Shown here: positions 31,715-42,460 of the stretch, in pieces | Numbering within the stretch: position 1 is the first letter of the stretch | Layout of the letters: each line of letters opens with the position of its first letter | NCBI GenBank assembly: GCA_029582165.1 | Contig: CM055887.1 | Location: forward strand, 9,197,190 to 9,261,189 | Reading direction: 5' to 3' | DNA length: 64,000 bases | DNA from: Portulaca oleracea | Lineage: Eukaryota > Streptophyta > Magnoliopsida > Caryophyllales > Portulacaceae | The notes under the pieces: generated by a model | Database searches by the model: none | Told to the model about the DNA's origin: nothing | Seen by the model: only the letters and a program-made list of their open reading frames with translations | Translations under genes and position numbers: made by a program

Positions 31715-34700
31715 TTACTTCATGTACTTTTGCAAAAATTTCCTATGGAAGTCATTCCTGATGGTGTCATTGATGAATCGTTTGGGCGCTTTTGCCTCAC
31801 CACGTGCCTGATTCTTGAACACAACATCATCGTCCCACCTACAACACGAAATCAAAACCATTAGAATGGGATAGAGATGAGCTTTGTTTGGTGGCCTCTA
31901 TCTACTTCATTCATCACGACAGAATTTTAAAGAAAACTGCACAGCAGCTAACCTTCTTTTGACATTGAAGTTGGTCGGGTTGTTAAAATTAAGCAAAGGA
32001 TTTCCCCGCATAAGCTCTGCTTCTTTTACCTTCAGCTCTTCCTCCTGCTTTTGTCGTTCCTGCAGACAAACATTTCCGAAATAAGATTTTTGAAGCATGA
32101 CAATTTCTAAGAGTTGGCTGGCCCTGTGTCACAATAATAAACTCAAAACAATGAAATCTCACCTGACGTGCCTTCTCCTCAGCCCTTTCTCTCTTTATCT
32201 GTTCAAGTTCAGCCAAAAGAGCTTCAGTGTCATCTTCCTCATCATCATCATCATCGTCATCACTGAACAAATGATCCCAAATAAGACAAACATCCTCTAA
32301 CAAAATTTCCAAATACAAGTTACACATGCTCAATGATACTAATACGGAAAAGACATCAATAGTCAAGTAACAACATTGAATTAGCTCTCTTAGGGGAGGA
32401 AGAGGCTAGACCACCATCCCACTCATGCTTTGCAATCACATAAATACTAGAGGAGAACCTATGCTCACACTCCACATTACTGACAAGATCAGACTCAAGC
32501 TAAGCTATTTCAAACAGATTAGAGGCATTTCCTCTAAAAGGGATGCAGCTATAAGCGGAAGTTTAAAACCCTCAGATATGTGAGAGAGCTATCTGAATCA
32601 CATTTCCCTAATAATTGTGACTTCAGAATCCCTTAACAATAACAGATTCCTACCACTGGCTAGACTAGAAATTGGTCAGTTTGATAGTGCAACTGATCAC
32701 ACATATAACCTATTCCGTTTGTGACCTTGTACTAATTTCATTTCACGAAAAGGAAAAGCAAATTCATAGCACAACAGGGAACCTCAATGCATGCTTTCTT
32801 AAGAATATACCATCGTATAACCTATACATGAAGCCATAACCAAGGTGGATTGAAGAAAGTGAAAGGGGGTGGGTAATAGAAACAGCATGGCATTGCTTAA
32901 GCAATACCTTTCATCGTCACTTTTGACATCTACATCCGAATCATCAGCATCCTCATGTCGCGGAACAATACGGTCTTCAGCATCCCTCTTTGACCCTATA
33001 TGGGAAAGTATGATGTACAAAAAAGTTAGTTACAAGCTGTAATCCCATTCATTCTATGATTCTAATAACACAGAATGTTGCATCCTATTATCTTTCTCTC
33101 TACCTCTATTACACATGATCTCTTTTTATCAAAATAGAATGATATCAGAGCTGTACTTTCAGGCAAAAAGATCAAAGATTCTTGGAAAGTTAGAACATGA
33201 TTCAGCAGGCATAAAAGGAATTCTTCCATACATTGTTTATCTCAGTTTAGTTAGATCCCTTCTTTCAGTTTTGTTTGATCCTTCGGCACCTCGTTTGACC
33301 CATTGGTATTCTGTTTTGCTGGATGATAAAGAGATTTTTGGTGAATTTTGATGCCAAATAACAGATTGTGATTGACATTGGGTTCTTTAAGTTTGGTTGT
33401 GTTCTTTATTTCGTTGGAACAATCAGCATTTTCCCTTGAGGTTCTTAAAAGAAAGGCAGTTAATACTGAAAGTGCTATGCCACAAATGGTTTATTCTGAT
33501 TATTTCTGAGGATGTCTGAACAATACAGTGATGTAATGTGTTTGCATCCCTCCGACAACCCTAACAATATGCTAGTAACTAAGTTGTTGAATGGAGTGTG
33601 GAGACAGGTTTAGTCATTGAGAAAAGGCTATGGAAATAGAACTTATTGCAAAGAATATTTGTTCAATGTACTTGTACTAGGCCAGATGGTACCAATAATT
33701 TGATAATTTCTCATTGGGATGGGAGTGATCAAATGGTTCTTTCCTGGCTTATGAATGTTGTGAGGGATATTGGTCAAAATAGTCAAAACAAGTAGCTCAT
33801 GAATGCTATTGTAAGCGATATTGGTCAAAATAGTTTATTCCAAGCCTCTTCTAGAGATGTCTGGTACAATTGAAGCAAAGATTTGGTAAACCTGATGGAA
33901 CAAGAATCTTTTGAGTTCAAAAGGATTTGTACGTCACTTCTCAAATTTGTCCATCTCAGACTACTACGCTCAAATAAAGAATTTGTTGGATGATTCTGAT
34001 GGCATGATCAACATTCCTGATTGAACATGTCGAACAAGCTATGCTATTCTACTTGCAACAAGAAAGTTGATTCAAGATCAACATTTGATTGGGTTTTGGT
34101 AGGACTGAATGTAGACTACATAGTAATGATGGGAAATATCTTGATGATGAAGCATTACCTACTCTTCATCACATGTGTCATGTATCACCAGGCTATCCAA
34201 GAAGAGAGACAGAGAGATCTCTCATCTTTACCTTAGTTTGGCAATAATGAAGCAACTTCCAATAATTTACAGCTTACAGCAACACTCAATAACATTTAGA
34301 TATCGTAACCTCAAACTATTCGTAACCCCATTAACACCAATCATTTCCCCCTATAAAAGTAACAAAAAATTAGAAAAGACAGAAACTGTAGCAAAACACC
34401 CACCTTCTAAGAGAAGATGACTTCCCCTTCTGTGGTCTCTATCATCTGCAAAACACACAACACAAGTTTCAAGCATTCAACTGACAATCCAAAGGCAGGA
34501 TATTCAAAACTGGGCAATTGCCGAACAAAAATGATCACACAAACTAAGTACCACTGTATGATTTATCTTTTGATGAAAAATGCCTCCGCTCACGCTCTTC
34601 TAGCTCCTCACGAAGGTTCCTCTTCTGAAGTTCTTCTTGTGTGTCCTGACCTTCCTTTCTGTACAAAAATCAAAATCAAAACCAATTACCAAACCACATA

Positions 34701-35311
34701 CCAATAACAACACTAGAATGGAAAACATCACACATGCAGGTGCAATATTACATCAGACAGGCAACAATTAGTCCATAAGCTACCAACTCCCCTTATCCTC
34801 ATTTCCACAGCCATGAAAAATTCCTAATCCAGAGTGCTTGAAATTAGCATTGTTCATAACTCAAAACACATGGGGGTAAGGAAAACATTTAAAGAAACAA
34901 AGACACTCATATAACCTTGTGCAGCAAACAGAAAAACTGGGCAAATTAAAGTATATACAACTGTTTCTTTTCAAGTTTGTAACCACATCCTTAATTTCTA
35001 TAGCCATGAAAACAAATTCCTAACCCAACGCGCTTGAAATCAGCATCGTTCATAAAACACACGAGGGTAAGCAAAAAATACTATAGGAACAAACAAACTA
35101 ACCAATATAATCTATGAAGCAAACAGAAATTCTGGGCAAAATTAAGCAAATACAACTTAGCTGCAGTGGGGGGATTTTACCTAGGCTTGAGAGAGGTATG
35201 AGCGGCAAGATCCCGGGAAGAATACTTTTGAGAAGGGCCAAAAATCCTAGTACCACCTTGTTCGTTTCCACCTTTTGCAGGTGCCCACGTTGGTCTGGCT
35301 GCCGTCGTCAT
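31715..35311 (-). CDS. CWC15: CWC15 spliceosome-associated protein
   Basis: Seven coding exons on the - strand: 35311-35181, 34658-34552, 34445-34404, 32995-32908, 32262-32163, 32059-31953 and 31838-31715. All introns are GT..AG, and the frame is continuous for 232 codons plus TAA. The protein starts [15 protein letters not shown], continues [20 protein letters not shown] and [19 protein letters not shown], and has an acidic run (about residues 123-136). A coiled region ([13 protein letters not shown]) follows, then MRGNPLLN and the C-terminal [30 protein letters not shown]. All are hallmarks of CWC15/Cwf15, a small, largely unstructured protein of the Prp19-associated core spliceosome, acting in nuclear pre-mRNA splicing. 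Its length equals that of plant orthologues (about 230). No defect is seen; the third intron carries a Copia fragment. Confidence 0.95.
33560..34245 (+). pseudogene. Copia gag remnant in CWC15 intron 3, antisense
   Basis: On the + strand, opposite to the host gene, broken frames read [40 protein letters not shown] and IQEERQR. These match in order the gag (UBN2-type) region of plant Ty1-copia polyproteins, where one finds VLSWILNS, VWxDLKxRFxxxNGxRIFQL, YFxxLKxLWDEL and xxQEERQR. Stops and frameshifts are frequent, and a GGTCAAAATAGT segment is duplicated near 33770-33830. No LTR was recognised. The antisense placement would avoid adding sense splice or poly(A) signals to CWC15. Confidence 0.7.
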
Positions 35312-36164
35312 TTCTTCTCAAAAAATATCAAAAGAGCTGCAACTGCGAAACCCTAGTTATCGAATTCGATCTATTAACGCAGCAATTCACTAAAATTCAT
35401 CCGACACTTAGATGAAATAATAAAGCTTTTTGGAAGGTACCTTTTTCTGGGGGGGCAAGAGAGATTTCCACAAGTTTGAAGGGAATTGCAACGCCGATCA
35501 AAGGTGAGGCTGTGGATCGACGATACGGCGAGGAAAGGAGAGAGATGGAGAGATGGGGGCAAGAGAGATTTCCACAAGATTAAGACTTTTGTTTTTTTTA
35601 AACTTTTTTTTTTATTTCGCGTACACAAAGAAACGTCTCCACAGGTCGGCGAGATTACCCTAGCAACAATAGCAAGATTTTTGTTTCTTATTATTTCTTT
35701 TTGGATCATGATACACATCTTCCCTCAAGATAGTTATTAACCAATAACCATCTTGAATTATATATATTTCACATTTTGTTAATTTTTAATAATATTTTCT
35801 CTAATAATTATGTATATTTATCAACTACAAGAGTACAATACTTATTGTTATATCAAAAAAATATAAATAATAGCTAATTTTATCAATCATATTAAAAAAT
35901 ACACATTTTATGCATAGTTTTATATTTATGAAAAATATAAACAAATAAGTATTTTTATATTGGTCATAGGTTATAATAACCCTCAAAGTAATGAAACACA
36001 CCATTGTAATGATTTAAATATACTTATATTTAATTTTATGAGTGATTTAGGTGAGATGCAAGATGGTTAAGCAGCAAGATGTTTATCATTTTGCTTTCTT
36101 TTTTTAATTTCACCAACGTAAAGAAAGTAAGAAACCACCCTGATACTCACTAGGTGAAATACAT
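35312..36164. other. CWC15 5' region and AT-rich spacer
   Basis: The CWC15 leader probably runs to about 35550. It may contain a 5' UTR intron (GTACC donor near 35443, GTTGCAG acceptor near 35338 on the - strand), which I infer only from the motifs. GGGGGCAAGAGAGATTTCCAC occurs twice (near 35452 and 35557). The rest is AT-rich without genes. Confidence 0.4.
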
Positions 36165-36175
36165 ATTTTTAAAAA

Positions 36176-36729
36176 GGGTTTTTGGATACTAATATACTGA
36201 ACTTTTGGGATATTGGACAATAATGCACTGAACTTTGACCTTGGACAATAATGTACTGTACTATGGGGGTGTTGAACAATAATGCACTCATAACGATTTC
36301 GGTAGTGGCTGACTTTGTGGCAATCCTACATAGCAGGTGGAGGAGATGAATTGGTCCAAAAATATTTAAATTTATGATATGTCAGTTAATCCAAACATAA
36401 GCAAAGAGAATCAACTTTGAAAAGATTAAAAAAACATAAAATCACATTTGTTTAAACGTGTTTCCACTGAGATATTGTTGTTGCAGTTGTATAAAATCAC
36501 CTTTACTTATGTAAATTAGCTGATATGTCATAAATTTAGATATTATTTAGTTTATTCATCTTCTCAGTCTGCCATGTAAGATCGCTACCAAGTCAACCAC
36601 CGTAAAAATTGTTTTGGGTGCATTATTGTCCAGCGTCCCTCAAAGTTCAATGCATTATTGTCCAATGTCAAAATTTAGTGCATTATTATTCAATACCCCA
36701 AAACTTTAGTATATTAACGTCCAAAAATC
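36176..36729. mobile_element. MULE-type MITE with about 115 bp inverted repeats
   Basis: The left end GTTTTTGGATACTAATATAC and right end (reverse complement of GTATATTAACGTCCAAAAAT) begin imperfect inverted repeats carrying several TGGACAATAATGCACTGAAC words. ATTTTTAAAAA flanks both ends, giving a 9-11 bp target duplication whose exact size is blurred by the A/T runs. Related to the element at 38919-39484. Confidence 0.75.
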
Positions 36730-36740
36730 ATTTTTAAAAA

Positions 36741-37264
36741 ATTGAAAATTAAATTCTCGCATGTGAACCATAAGGCTATATGGTGTTCTACTTTTCAAAA
36801 ATATAGAACACCAGATATAGTAAAAGTACATTATTTTAACGAGTAATTGAGTATGATTATGGTTAATGGTAGAGAATGAGGTGAGGAATGAACAATATAT
36901 AATTATTAAAAGGGAAACTAAATCCAAATAATTTGAACGTACTTTGGACTATAGTAGATTTAATAATCTAAACCATAGATTTGTTTCTGAATAATCTGAA
37001 CCTTGAGCCTCTTGAATTCTAGTAGCACGCCACTGAGTTAAATTCAACTTAACTCGGTGACGGAATGATGTGGCGGCAGTGGCATGTACCTAGGCATTTT
37101 ATGGTACAACCGCTTATATCTTGTACCTTGCGAGCGGTATATATAATGCTTATGAGTTATATATATATATATTCCATGTGAATTTTTATTCGTGTCAATT
37201 TCCTTTCATGTTGTGTTCTGTTGTATTCCTCAACGTCGCATGCCTTGATTATATCATAATTTAT
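36741..37264. other. AT-rich spacer, no gene seen
   Basis: A short (TA)n run lies near 37158-37172. There is no coding or repeat signal besides this. Confidence 0.5.
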
Positions 37265-37540
37265 ACACTTTGGTTAGGAAAAAATACACTTTGACACTAA
37301 AAAGATCCACGTTGACATATGCATCCCAAAAAGTTTGTTATAGAAAAAACAATACAATGATAAAAGAATACATAATGTGACATAGAAAATACACCTTGAC
37401 ATGGAAACGATGCACTTTGACAAGGGGAAGATATCCTTTGACAAAAGAAAACGTACTGTCTACAAAATACAATATGAAGTGTAAATAGATACATTTTGAC
37501 AGGAAAAAGATATGCTTTGACACAGAAAAATTACACTAGA
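37265..37540. repeat. Irregular minisatellite of TACACTTTGACA words
   Basis: About ten variants of a 20-odd bp unit, A-rich followed by TACACTTTGACA (TGCACTTTGACAAGG, TACATTTTGACAGG, TATGCTTTGACACAG), occupy the interval in one orientation. Short open frames on the - strand here (FVKG, CQSASF type) are by-products of the repeat. Confidence 0.65.
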
Positions 37541-37873
37541 ATTTTATCAATACTACATTGAAAATTCGAGTGTTCGCACCTTGCTTTGTATAGTCGCTTG
37601 TACATTATAATTTACGCAATCCCCCCCCCTTCTCATTCCATTCCAAGACCGCTCAAACGTTCTTCATCCAATCTTTTTTCATTTGTCCTTTTATTTCACC
37701 CTCATTCTCTTCCATTCCTCACCCTCAAGAATGTAATTATCTCCTCCATTCCTCACCCTCAAAAATTCCATTAATGATAGCCTAAGAGTTTGATGATGGT
37801 AAGTTACACTTTGGAGATATATTATAAATAAATTGAACTATTGGAACCCTGAACTTTAATGCACCATCACTAA

Positions 37874-38295
37874 GGTTATGTTCTTTTGTGTGGTTGGTAA
37901 GCAATACATATTACGTGCACCTAGAGCATGTGCTCCGGATAGGTATGAGTGAACAATTATGTTATTGAGAGTAAACAACGGATAGATATAAGTGAACAAT
38001 TATGTTATTGAGTGTGAACAATATGTAAATTTGGAACACATGCTCCAGGAGCACGTAATAAATTGCAGTTGGTAAGATACGGAAATAATGCGGTGTGAGA
38101 AAATTTTGGAAAGTATGGTTGATGTGATAGGTGAGGAGAGAGAAATGTGAAAAGTAGAGAAAAAAGTGAGGAGATATATTGGTAATGATTGTGGTAAAGT
38201 GTGATAAGGTATACTAAAGTGTAGATGAATATTGACTAGTATGATGAGTTGTGGTATCGCACCGCACCGCACCGCGCCGTACAAAAGAACAAGGT
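37874..38295. mobile_element. Tourist-like MITE, family A copy 5, with nested insert
   Basis: The left end TGTTCTTTTGTGTGG and right end (reverse complement of CCGTACAAAAGAACA) match the family A terminus, and TAA precedes the left end. The interior has ACCAATATATCTCCTCAC on its reverse strand like other copies. A second small element interrupts it near the left end. Confidence 0.7.
37910..38055. mobile_element. Small GTGAACAAT-family MITE nested in family A copy 5
   Basis: The ends ATTACGTGCACCTAGAGCAT and the reverse complement of ATGCTCCAGGAGCACGTAAT form an inverted repeat. Between them are two GTGAACAATTATGTTATTGA repeats. Both the terminus and the word match the larger element starting near 29610, so this looks like its deletion derivative. 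Confidence 0.6.
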
Positions 38296-38429
38296 ATGGG
38301 TTGATCCAAACCAACTCAGTGATTTACCTACATGACACCATAGGATGTAGTTTTCCTATATGACACAAGTAATCCATAATTTTAATATATTGAATCATAG
38401 TAGTTCAAAACTATCTATAGTTGGCAAAA

Positions 38430-38690
38430 TTTTGACCGACCCGAATTGTCTGACTCGGAAAAAACCGGGTCTGGACATAGATTTTTCCTTCGAATTTTGA
38501 TATTGACCAAATATTCGGGCATAAAATTTCTCTTTTTTCTATTGTCCGAACCCGATTTTAGGTTCGTATGAATTGTCCGACCCGATTCGACCCGAAATAA
38601 AACCGGGTCCGGACATGAATTTCTCGTCTGAATTTTGGCATTGTCCGAATTTGTCTGACCCGAATTTACCCGAGCCCGAATTTTTGCTAG
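38430..38690. repeat. Dispersed repeat rich in GACCCGAA words
   Basis: TTGTCCGACCCGA, AAAACCGGGTC.GGACAT and CGAATTTTG.ATTG units recur at least twice in tandem. The copy at 31230-31470 is related but more decayed. Confidence 0.55.
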
Positions 38691-38918
38691 CGCTAAAACT
38701 ATCATATATTGGATTCTGTTACTCCTTATTACCATATATTAGATTATAGTGTGTCAAGCTATTATATAATGGATTGCAATATTTCAAATATTGTTCAATT
38801 TCGAGCAACTTGGTGGTGGTATATCGAAGTTCAAGGGTTCAACAATACAACTTATTGTAATATATATTTAAAGTTCAGCTTACCATAGTCCTAACCCTAC
38901 AGTTCAACTTATTTAAAA

Positions 38919-39484
38919 GGGATATTGGATGATAATATACTGACCTTTGGGGGTATTGGATTGTAATATACCTACCTTTACTATTGGACAACATGATCCA
39001 TGACCTTTATGCTTAGGTGAGATTATTATACCAACAGTGTCTAAAGGGGTGGAGACTGGTTAACTGGTCTCGATTCTAACGTGATAGGCAGAGGGAAAAT
39101 AACCGACCCTTGCCCAATAACCCCGTTAACCCCTCTGTTTTTCTCACTAACCCACGTTAAAAAAAAAAAAAAAATTGGCCCTAACACAGTGCCTAACGTG
39201 GTGGTGAATCGGTCTTCGTACTGACGTGAAACACAACCAACCAATGTCTTATGATGTGGATTAGTGAGAAAAACTAAGGGTTTAATGAGGTTATTGGTTT
39301 GGGACAATTTTTTTTCCCTCGCCAGCCATGTTAGCGCGCATGGAAACCGGTTTACCACCTCTTTAGTTACTGTTGGTATAATAATGTCACCTAAGTACAA
39401 AGGTCAGAGATATTGTCCAAAAGTAAAGGTTGGTATATTACAATCCAACACCCCCAAAGGTTGGTATATTTCATCCAAAAACCC
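38919..39484. mobile_element. MULE-type MITE, 566 bp, perfect 9 bp target duplication
   Basis: The element starts GGGATATTGGATGATAATA and ends with the reverse complement of GGGTTTTTGGATGAAATATA. TATTTAAAA flanks both ends exactly (38910-38918 and 39485-39493). Imperfect inverted repeats of about 150 bp include GGTATTGGATTGTAATATAC and ATTATTATACCAACAGT. The core has no coding sequence. Confidence 0.85.
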
Positions 39485-39493
39485 TATTTAAAA

Positions 39494-39950
39494 AGGACAT
39501 TTCATTACCCTAGGAAGGTTGCACCCAAAATAATTTTTAAATTAATGTTCAAAGTGTGGATTTTATTTACTGTAATATTATAAGTTTACCTCCAATATTA
39601 TATTTGTATGACATGCGAGGGGATTGTATGCATTGCTATCTTTATAGATATCAACAAGAACAATCTTCAGTGTAACCCTACTAAGTACTAATGTGATGTG
39701 TGATTGATTCAAATGTGATCCGAAGCTCTCCCGAGTTCTCTTGTTGGAGGAGGTCGACCTCTCTAGCCCTTAGGAAAAGCATTAGGTCAAGGCCTAGATT
39801 CAGGAATCCAACTTCTTATGAAATATGTCCGGGCCTTCGACAACGACTCTCTTTGCTTTCTATGGCCTCCCGGGTTGCTCCTAAGGCTCCGTGATGATAA
39901 TGGGTCAGGACGACATCGCAAGAATAATCCCTGACTCGAGCTCAGATCTA
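39494..39950. other. Unassigned sequence, probably part of an LTR-like segment
   Basis: Moderately GC-rich, without stable reading frame. It continues beyond the hAT insertion at 39959-40512 into the palindrome-rich stretch at 40.6 kb, so both probably belong to one older retroelement piece. Confidence 0.35.
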
Positions 39951-39958
39951 CTTTCAGC

Positions 39959-40512
39959 TAGGGGTGGGCACCATAAACCTAAACCGCAAATTGAACCGCA
40001 AAACCGCATAAACCAAACCGCAAAATGCGGTTAACCGAATTGATTTTTGCATAAAAGCAGTTTAGATTAACCAAACCGCTATAAGCGGTTTAGGTTTTGG
40101 ATTTTCATGAAACGGTTAACCGCTCTCAATTAAATTGAAAAAAAATGAATTTATTAGTAGTATGAATTTAATTTAACCGCGTATCGTCGTATCGGAATAT
40201 GAATTTATTAGTAATATGATTGCATTTATTTGCATAAATGTTATTGTAAATTTCCAGGAAATTGGTTAATCATAAACCGTGTATGTTAACCGGGTAAATT
40301 TTCAGATTTTAAAAGTCGTTAACCGGCATCGCTTCTAAATTGCGGTTTCGAGGTTTGGTTTAGGTTTCCAGATTTCAAAAGCGGTTAACCGTTTTGCGGT
40401 TAACCGCATATCGCGGTTGCGGTTTAGGTTTTCAAAATCCAAAAACCTCAAAAGCGGTTAACCGCATATGCGGTTAACCACAAATGCGGTTAACCTGTTA
40501 TACCCACCCCTA
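39959..40512. mobile_element. hAT-type MITE, 554 bp, perfect 8 bp target duplication
   Basis: Ends are TAGGGGTGGGCACC and the reverse complement of GGTATACCCACCCCTA-like sequence. CTTTCAGC flanks both sides exactly (39951-39958 and 40513-40520), as for hAT elements. The body is packed with GCGGTTAACCGC-type palindromic words and AACCGCAAA runs, which resemble hAT subterminal transposase-binding repeats. A second copy lies at 61021-61509. Confidence 0.88.
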
Positions 40513-40520
40513 CTTTCAGC

Positions 40521-41160
40521 TACAAGGCTTAGTCTGTGCTTGGAAGAAGTAGGAAAAAGAGTAGGCGAGGAAGAAGAGAGTTCGAGCATGTCACGGTCAT
40601 AGGTTACAGGTGTGACCCTATAGGTCATGACCGCGACCTGCCATGGCTAGGTTAGACAAGAAGCTAGTCACAGTCGTGATCTTTCAGGGTCATGCCTGTG
40701 ACTTATTGGGGTTTAGGCGTTCTTTCGCGTTTTTGCAAAGGTCATGGTCATGACCTCTAATGATCACACCCGTGACCTTCTAATTTTTGGTGTTTTAGTA
40801 GGGTTTAACCCCCCTGGATACCCACCTTATCTCAAATGTAACAATAATTTTTGTTATATTTTGAATGAAACTTTTGGGTAATTACAAACCCTTCCCTAAA
40901 TCTCATTCTTTTTATCCATTATCAATGGTAGTGAGTATGAGTGTTTCTTTATGGATGATTAGTGATTTGACTTTTCCATCGTCTTGGTGAAGATCATCTT
41001 GGAGTCTTAGCTGGTGTTGGGTTGCCGTTATGCATCATTTGTGCTTCATAGTTCAATTTTGGTGGGTAATCTTTAGAGATTGGACATATCTTCGTTGTAT
41101 TTACTTATTGTTGAGTTTATTGAATAAAAAACAATCAAACTCCTAGGGTTTGAGTTCTTG
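40521..41160 (+). mobile_element. LTR-like segment with GTCAYG-type palindrome array
   Basis: Between about 40590 and 40790 at least six near-palindromes occur, for example GGTCATGGTCATGACC (perfect arms), GTCACAGTCGTGATC, GTCATGCCTGTGAC and GATCACACCCGTGACC. A leader-like AT-rich stretch follows, but no clear TATA box. It resembles the arrays at 7.7, 60.2 and 63.0 kb in unit size and symmetry though not in exact bases. Confidence 0.4.
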
Positions 41161-42460
41161 TGAGTTCCACTTTTTTTTAAAAAAAAACGGGTAAAAAGGG
41201 GTGGGATTTGCCCTTCCCTTACAAGGTAAATTGGTAAAGAATGATTAATCCATGGCTACAAGCCTCCTATCTCAGGATCAACAACTAACCCGCTCATCTA
41301 AAAGATAAGAGAAAAAACTAGAGAACAAGACTCAACAAAAAGTAAGACAACCTACTAAGCCTACACTTATTATAAAAGATCTACTTAAAGAAAAAGAACG
41401 AGAAAACAAGGGGGAAAACAAAGCCAAACCAAGACAAGGGTCTGAAACGTCACTTTCGACAAAGGGTCACGCCTTGTTTTCTCGTTGAGCCGGAGCCACT
41501 CCATGGTCTGAACCCCCCGTGGGATCTGTAGTATGTTGTCTAAGGTGATGGACGCTGCTTCGAGTCGGGCTGTGGCCCGGATTTAGTTGGGTTTGGTGCC
41601 CATAGTGGCGTTAAAGACCTCGAGGATCAAGGGGAACCAAGGGAGAGGCTAGGGTGGGTCGCCCAGGTGACGTCATGGTCGACTTTGTCTTCTCAGAGCA
41701 TGTATTAATTCACGAGGTCTAGTGTGACCTTGTTAGCATTGGGATTTTCACTGATCGAAATTCGGACTGTCTGACGGGGCAATGAGGGACAGAGAAGAAA
41801 TTCTGGAGGGATCTCCTCCGTGGCTGCCTTATAAAAGATGTGAGCCAGAGGTAAAGAAAGGAGGAAGAAGAGGGGAGGGAGAAGGGGAAGGTAGAGGGGG
41901 AGGGGGAGGGGGAGGGGGAGCTCTCTCTCTCTCTCTCTAGCCTCTCTTTACTACGCGCTTCGACTAATAGTGAGCTCTACTTGGTGCTTGTGTGTTGGTG
42001 GCAGAGATTTTGGTCTTTGGGCTTTCATTTTTTCTGCTTTTGAGTTCCCATACCCCCCTATGGATCAAGATGTAATCAATCTTTCCCCCAATACATGGAA
42101 ATATATGAAGATGTTAATTTCAACATATCCAAAAGAAAAACAAATTGTAAACCGAACAAAAAACCAACTCAAAGCTAAATGGAAAACCAAAAGAACTAAA
42201 TATACAAAGAAAAAGATAACTTCATGTATATTTGCTTCATTAAAAGGTGCAAAGCCTATAAAAAATTAGGCCACAACAAGTACACATGTAGACGACCGGG
42301 GGATACAAATAGGAATCTCCTCAACAAATACAAGAAAACCTGTAAAACCCTAAACCGTATAAGAGAGAGGGGGGCTAGGAATCTCCTCAACAAATACAAA
42401 AAGACCTGTAAAACCCTAAACCGTATAAGAGAGAGAGGGGGCGGGGGAGGGGGGGGAGAG
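41161..42460. repeat. Unassigned sequence with simple repeats and a 66 bp duplication
   Basis: A T/A homopolymer border near 41170-41190 suggests a retroposon tail on the - strand, but no protein is recognised. At 41880-41920 GGGGGA units form a G-rich run, followed by (CT)n. At 42312-42440 a 66 bp unit (AGGAATCTCCTCAACAAATA...) occurs twice, followed by a second G-rich run. Confidence 0.5.

Noticed and set aside
37265..37540. CRISPR-like spaced repeat
   Set aside because: Units are irregular, spacers are not unique or constant in length, and this is plant nuclear DNA.
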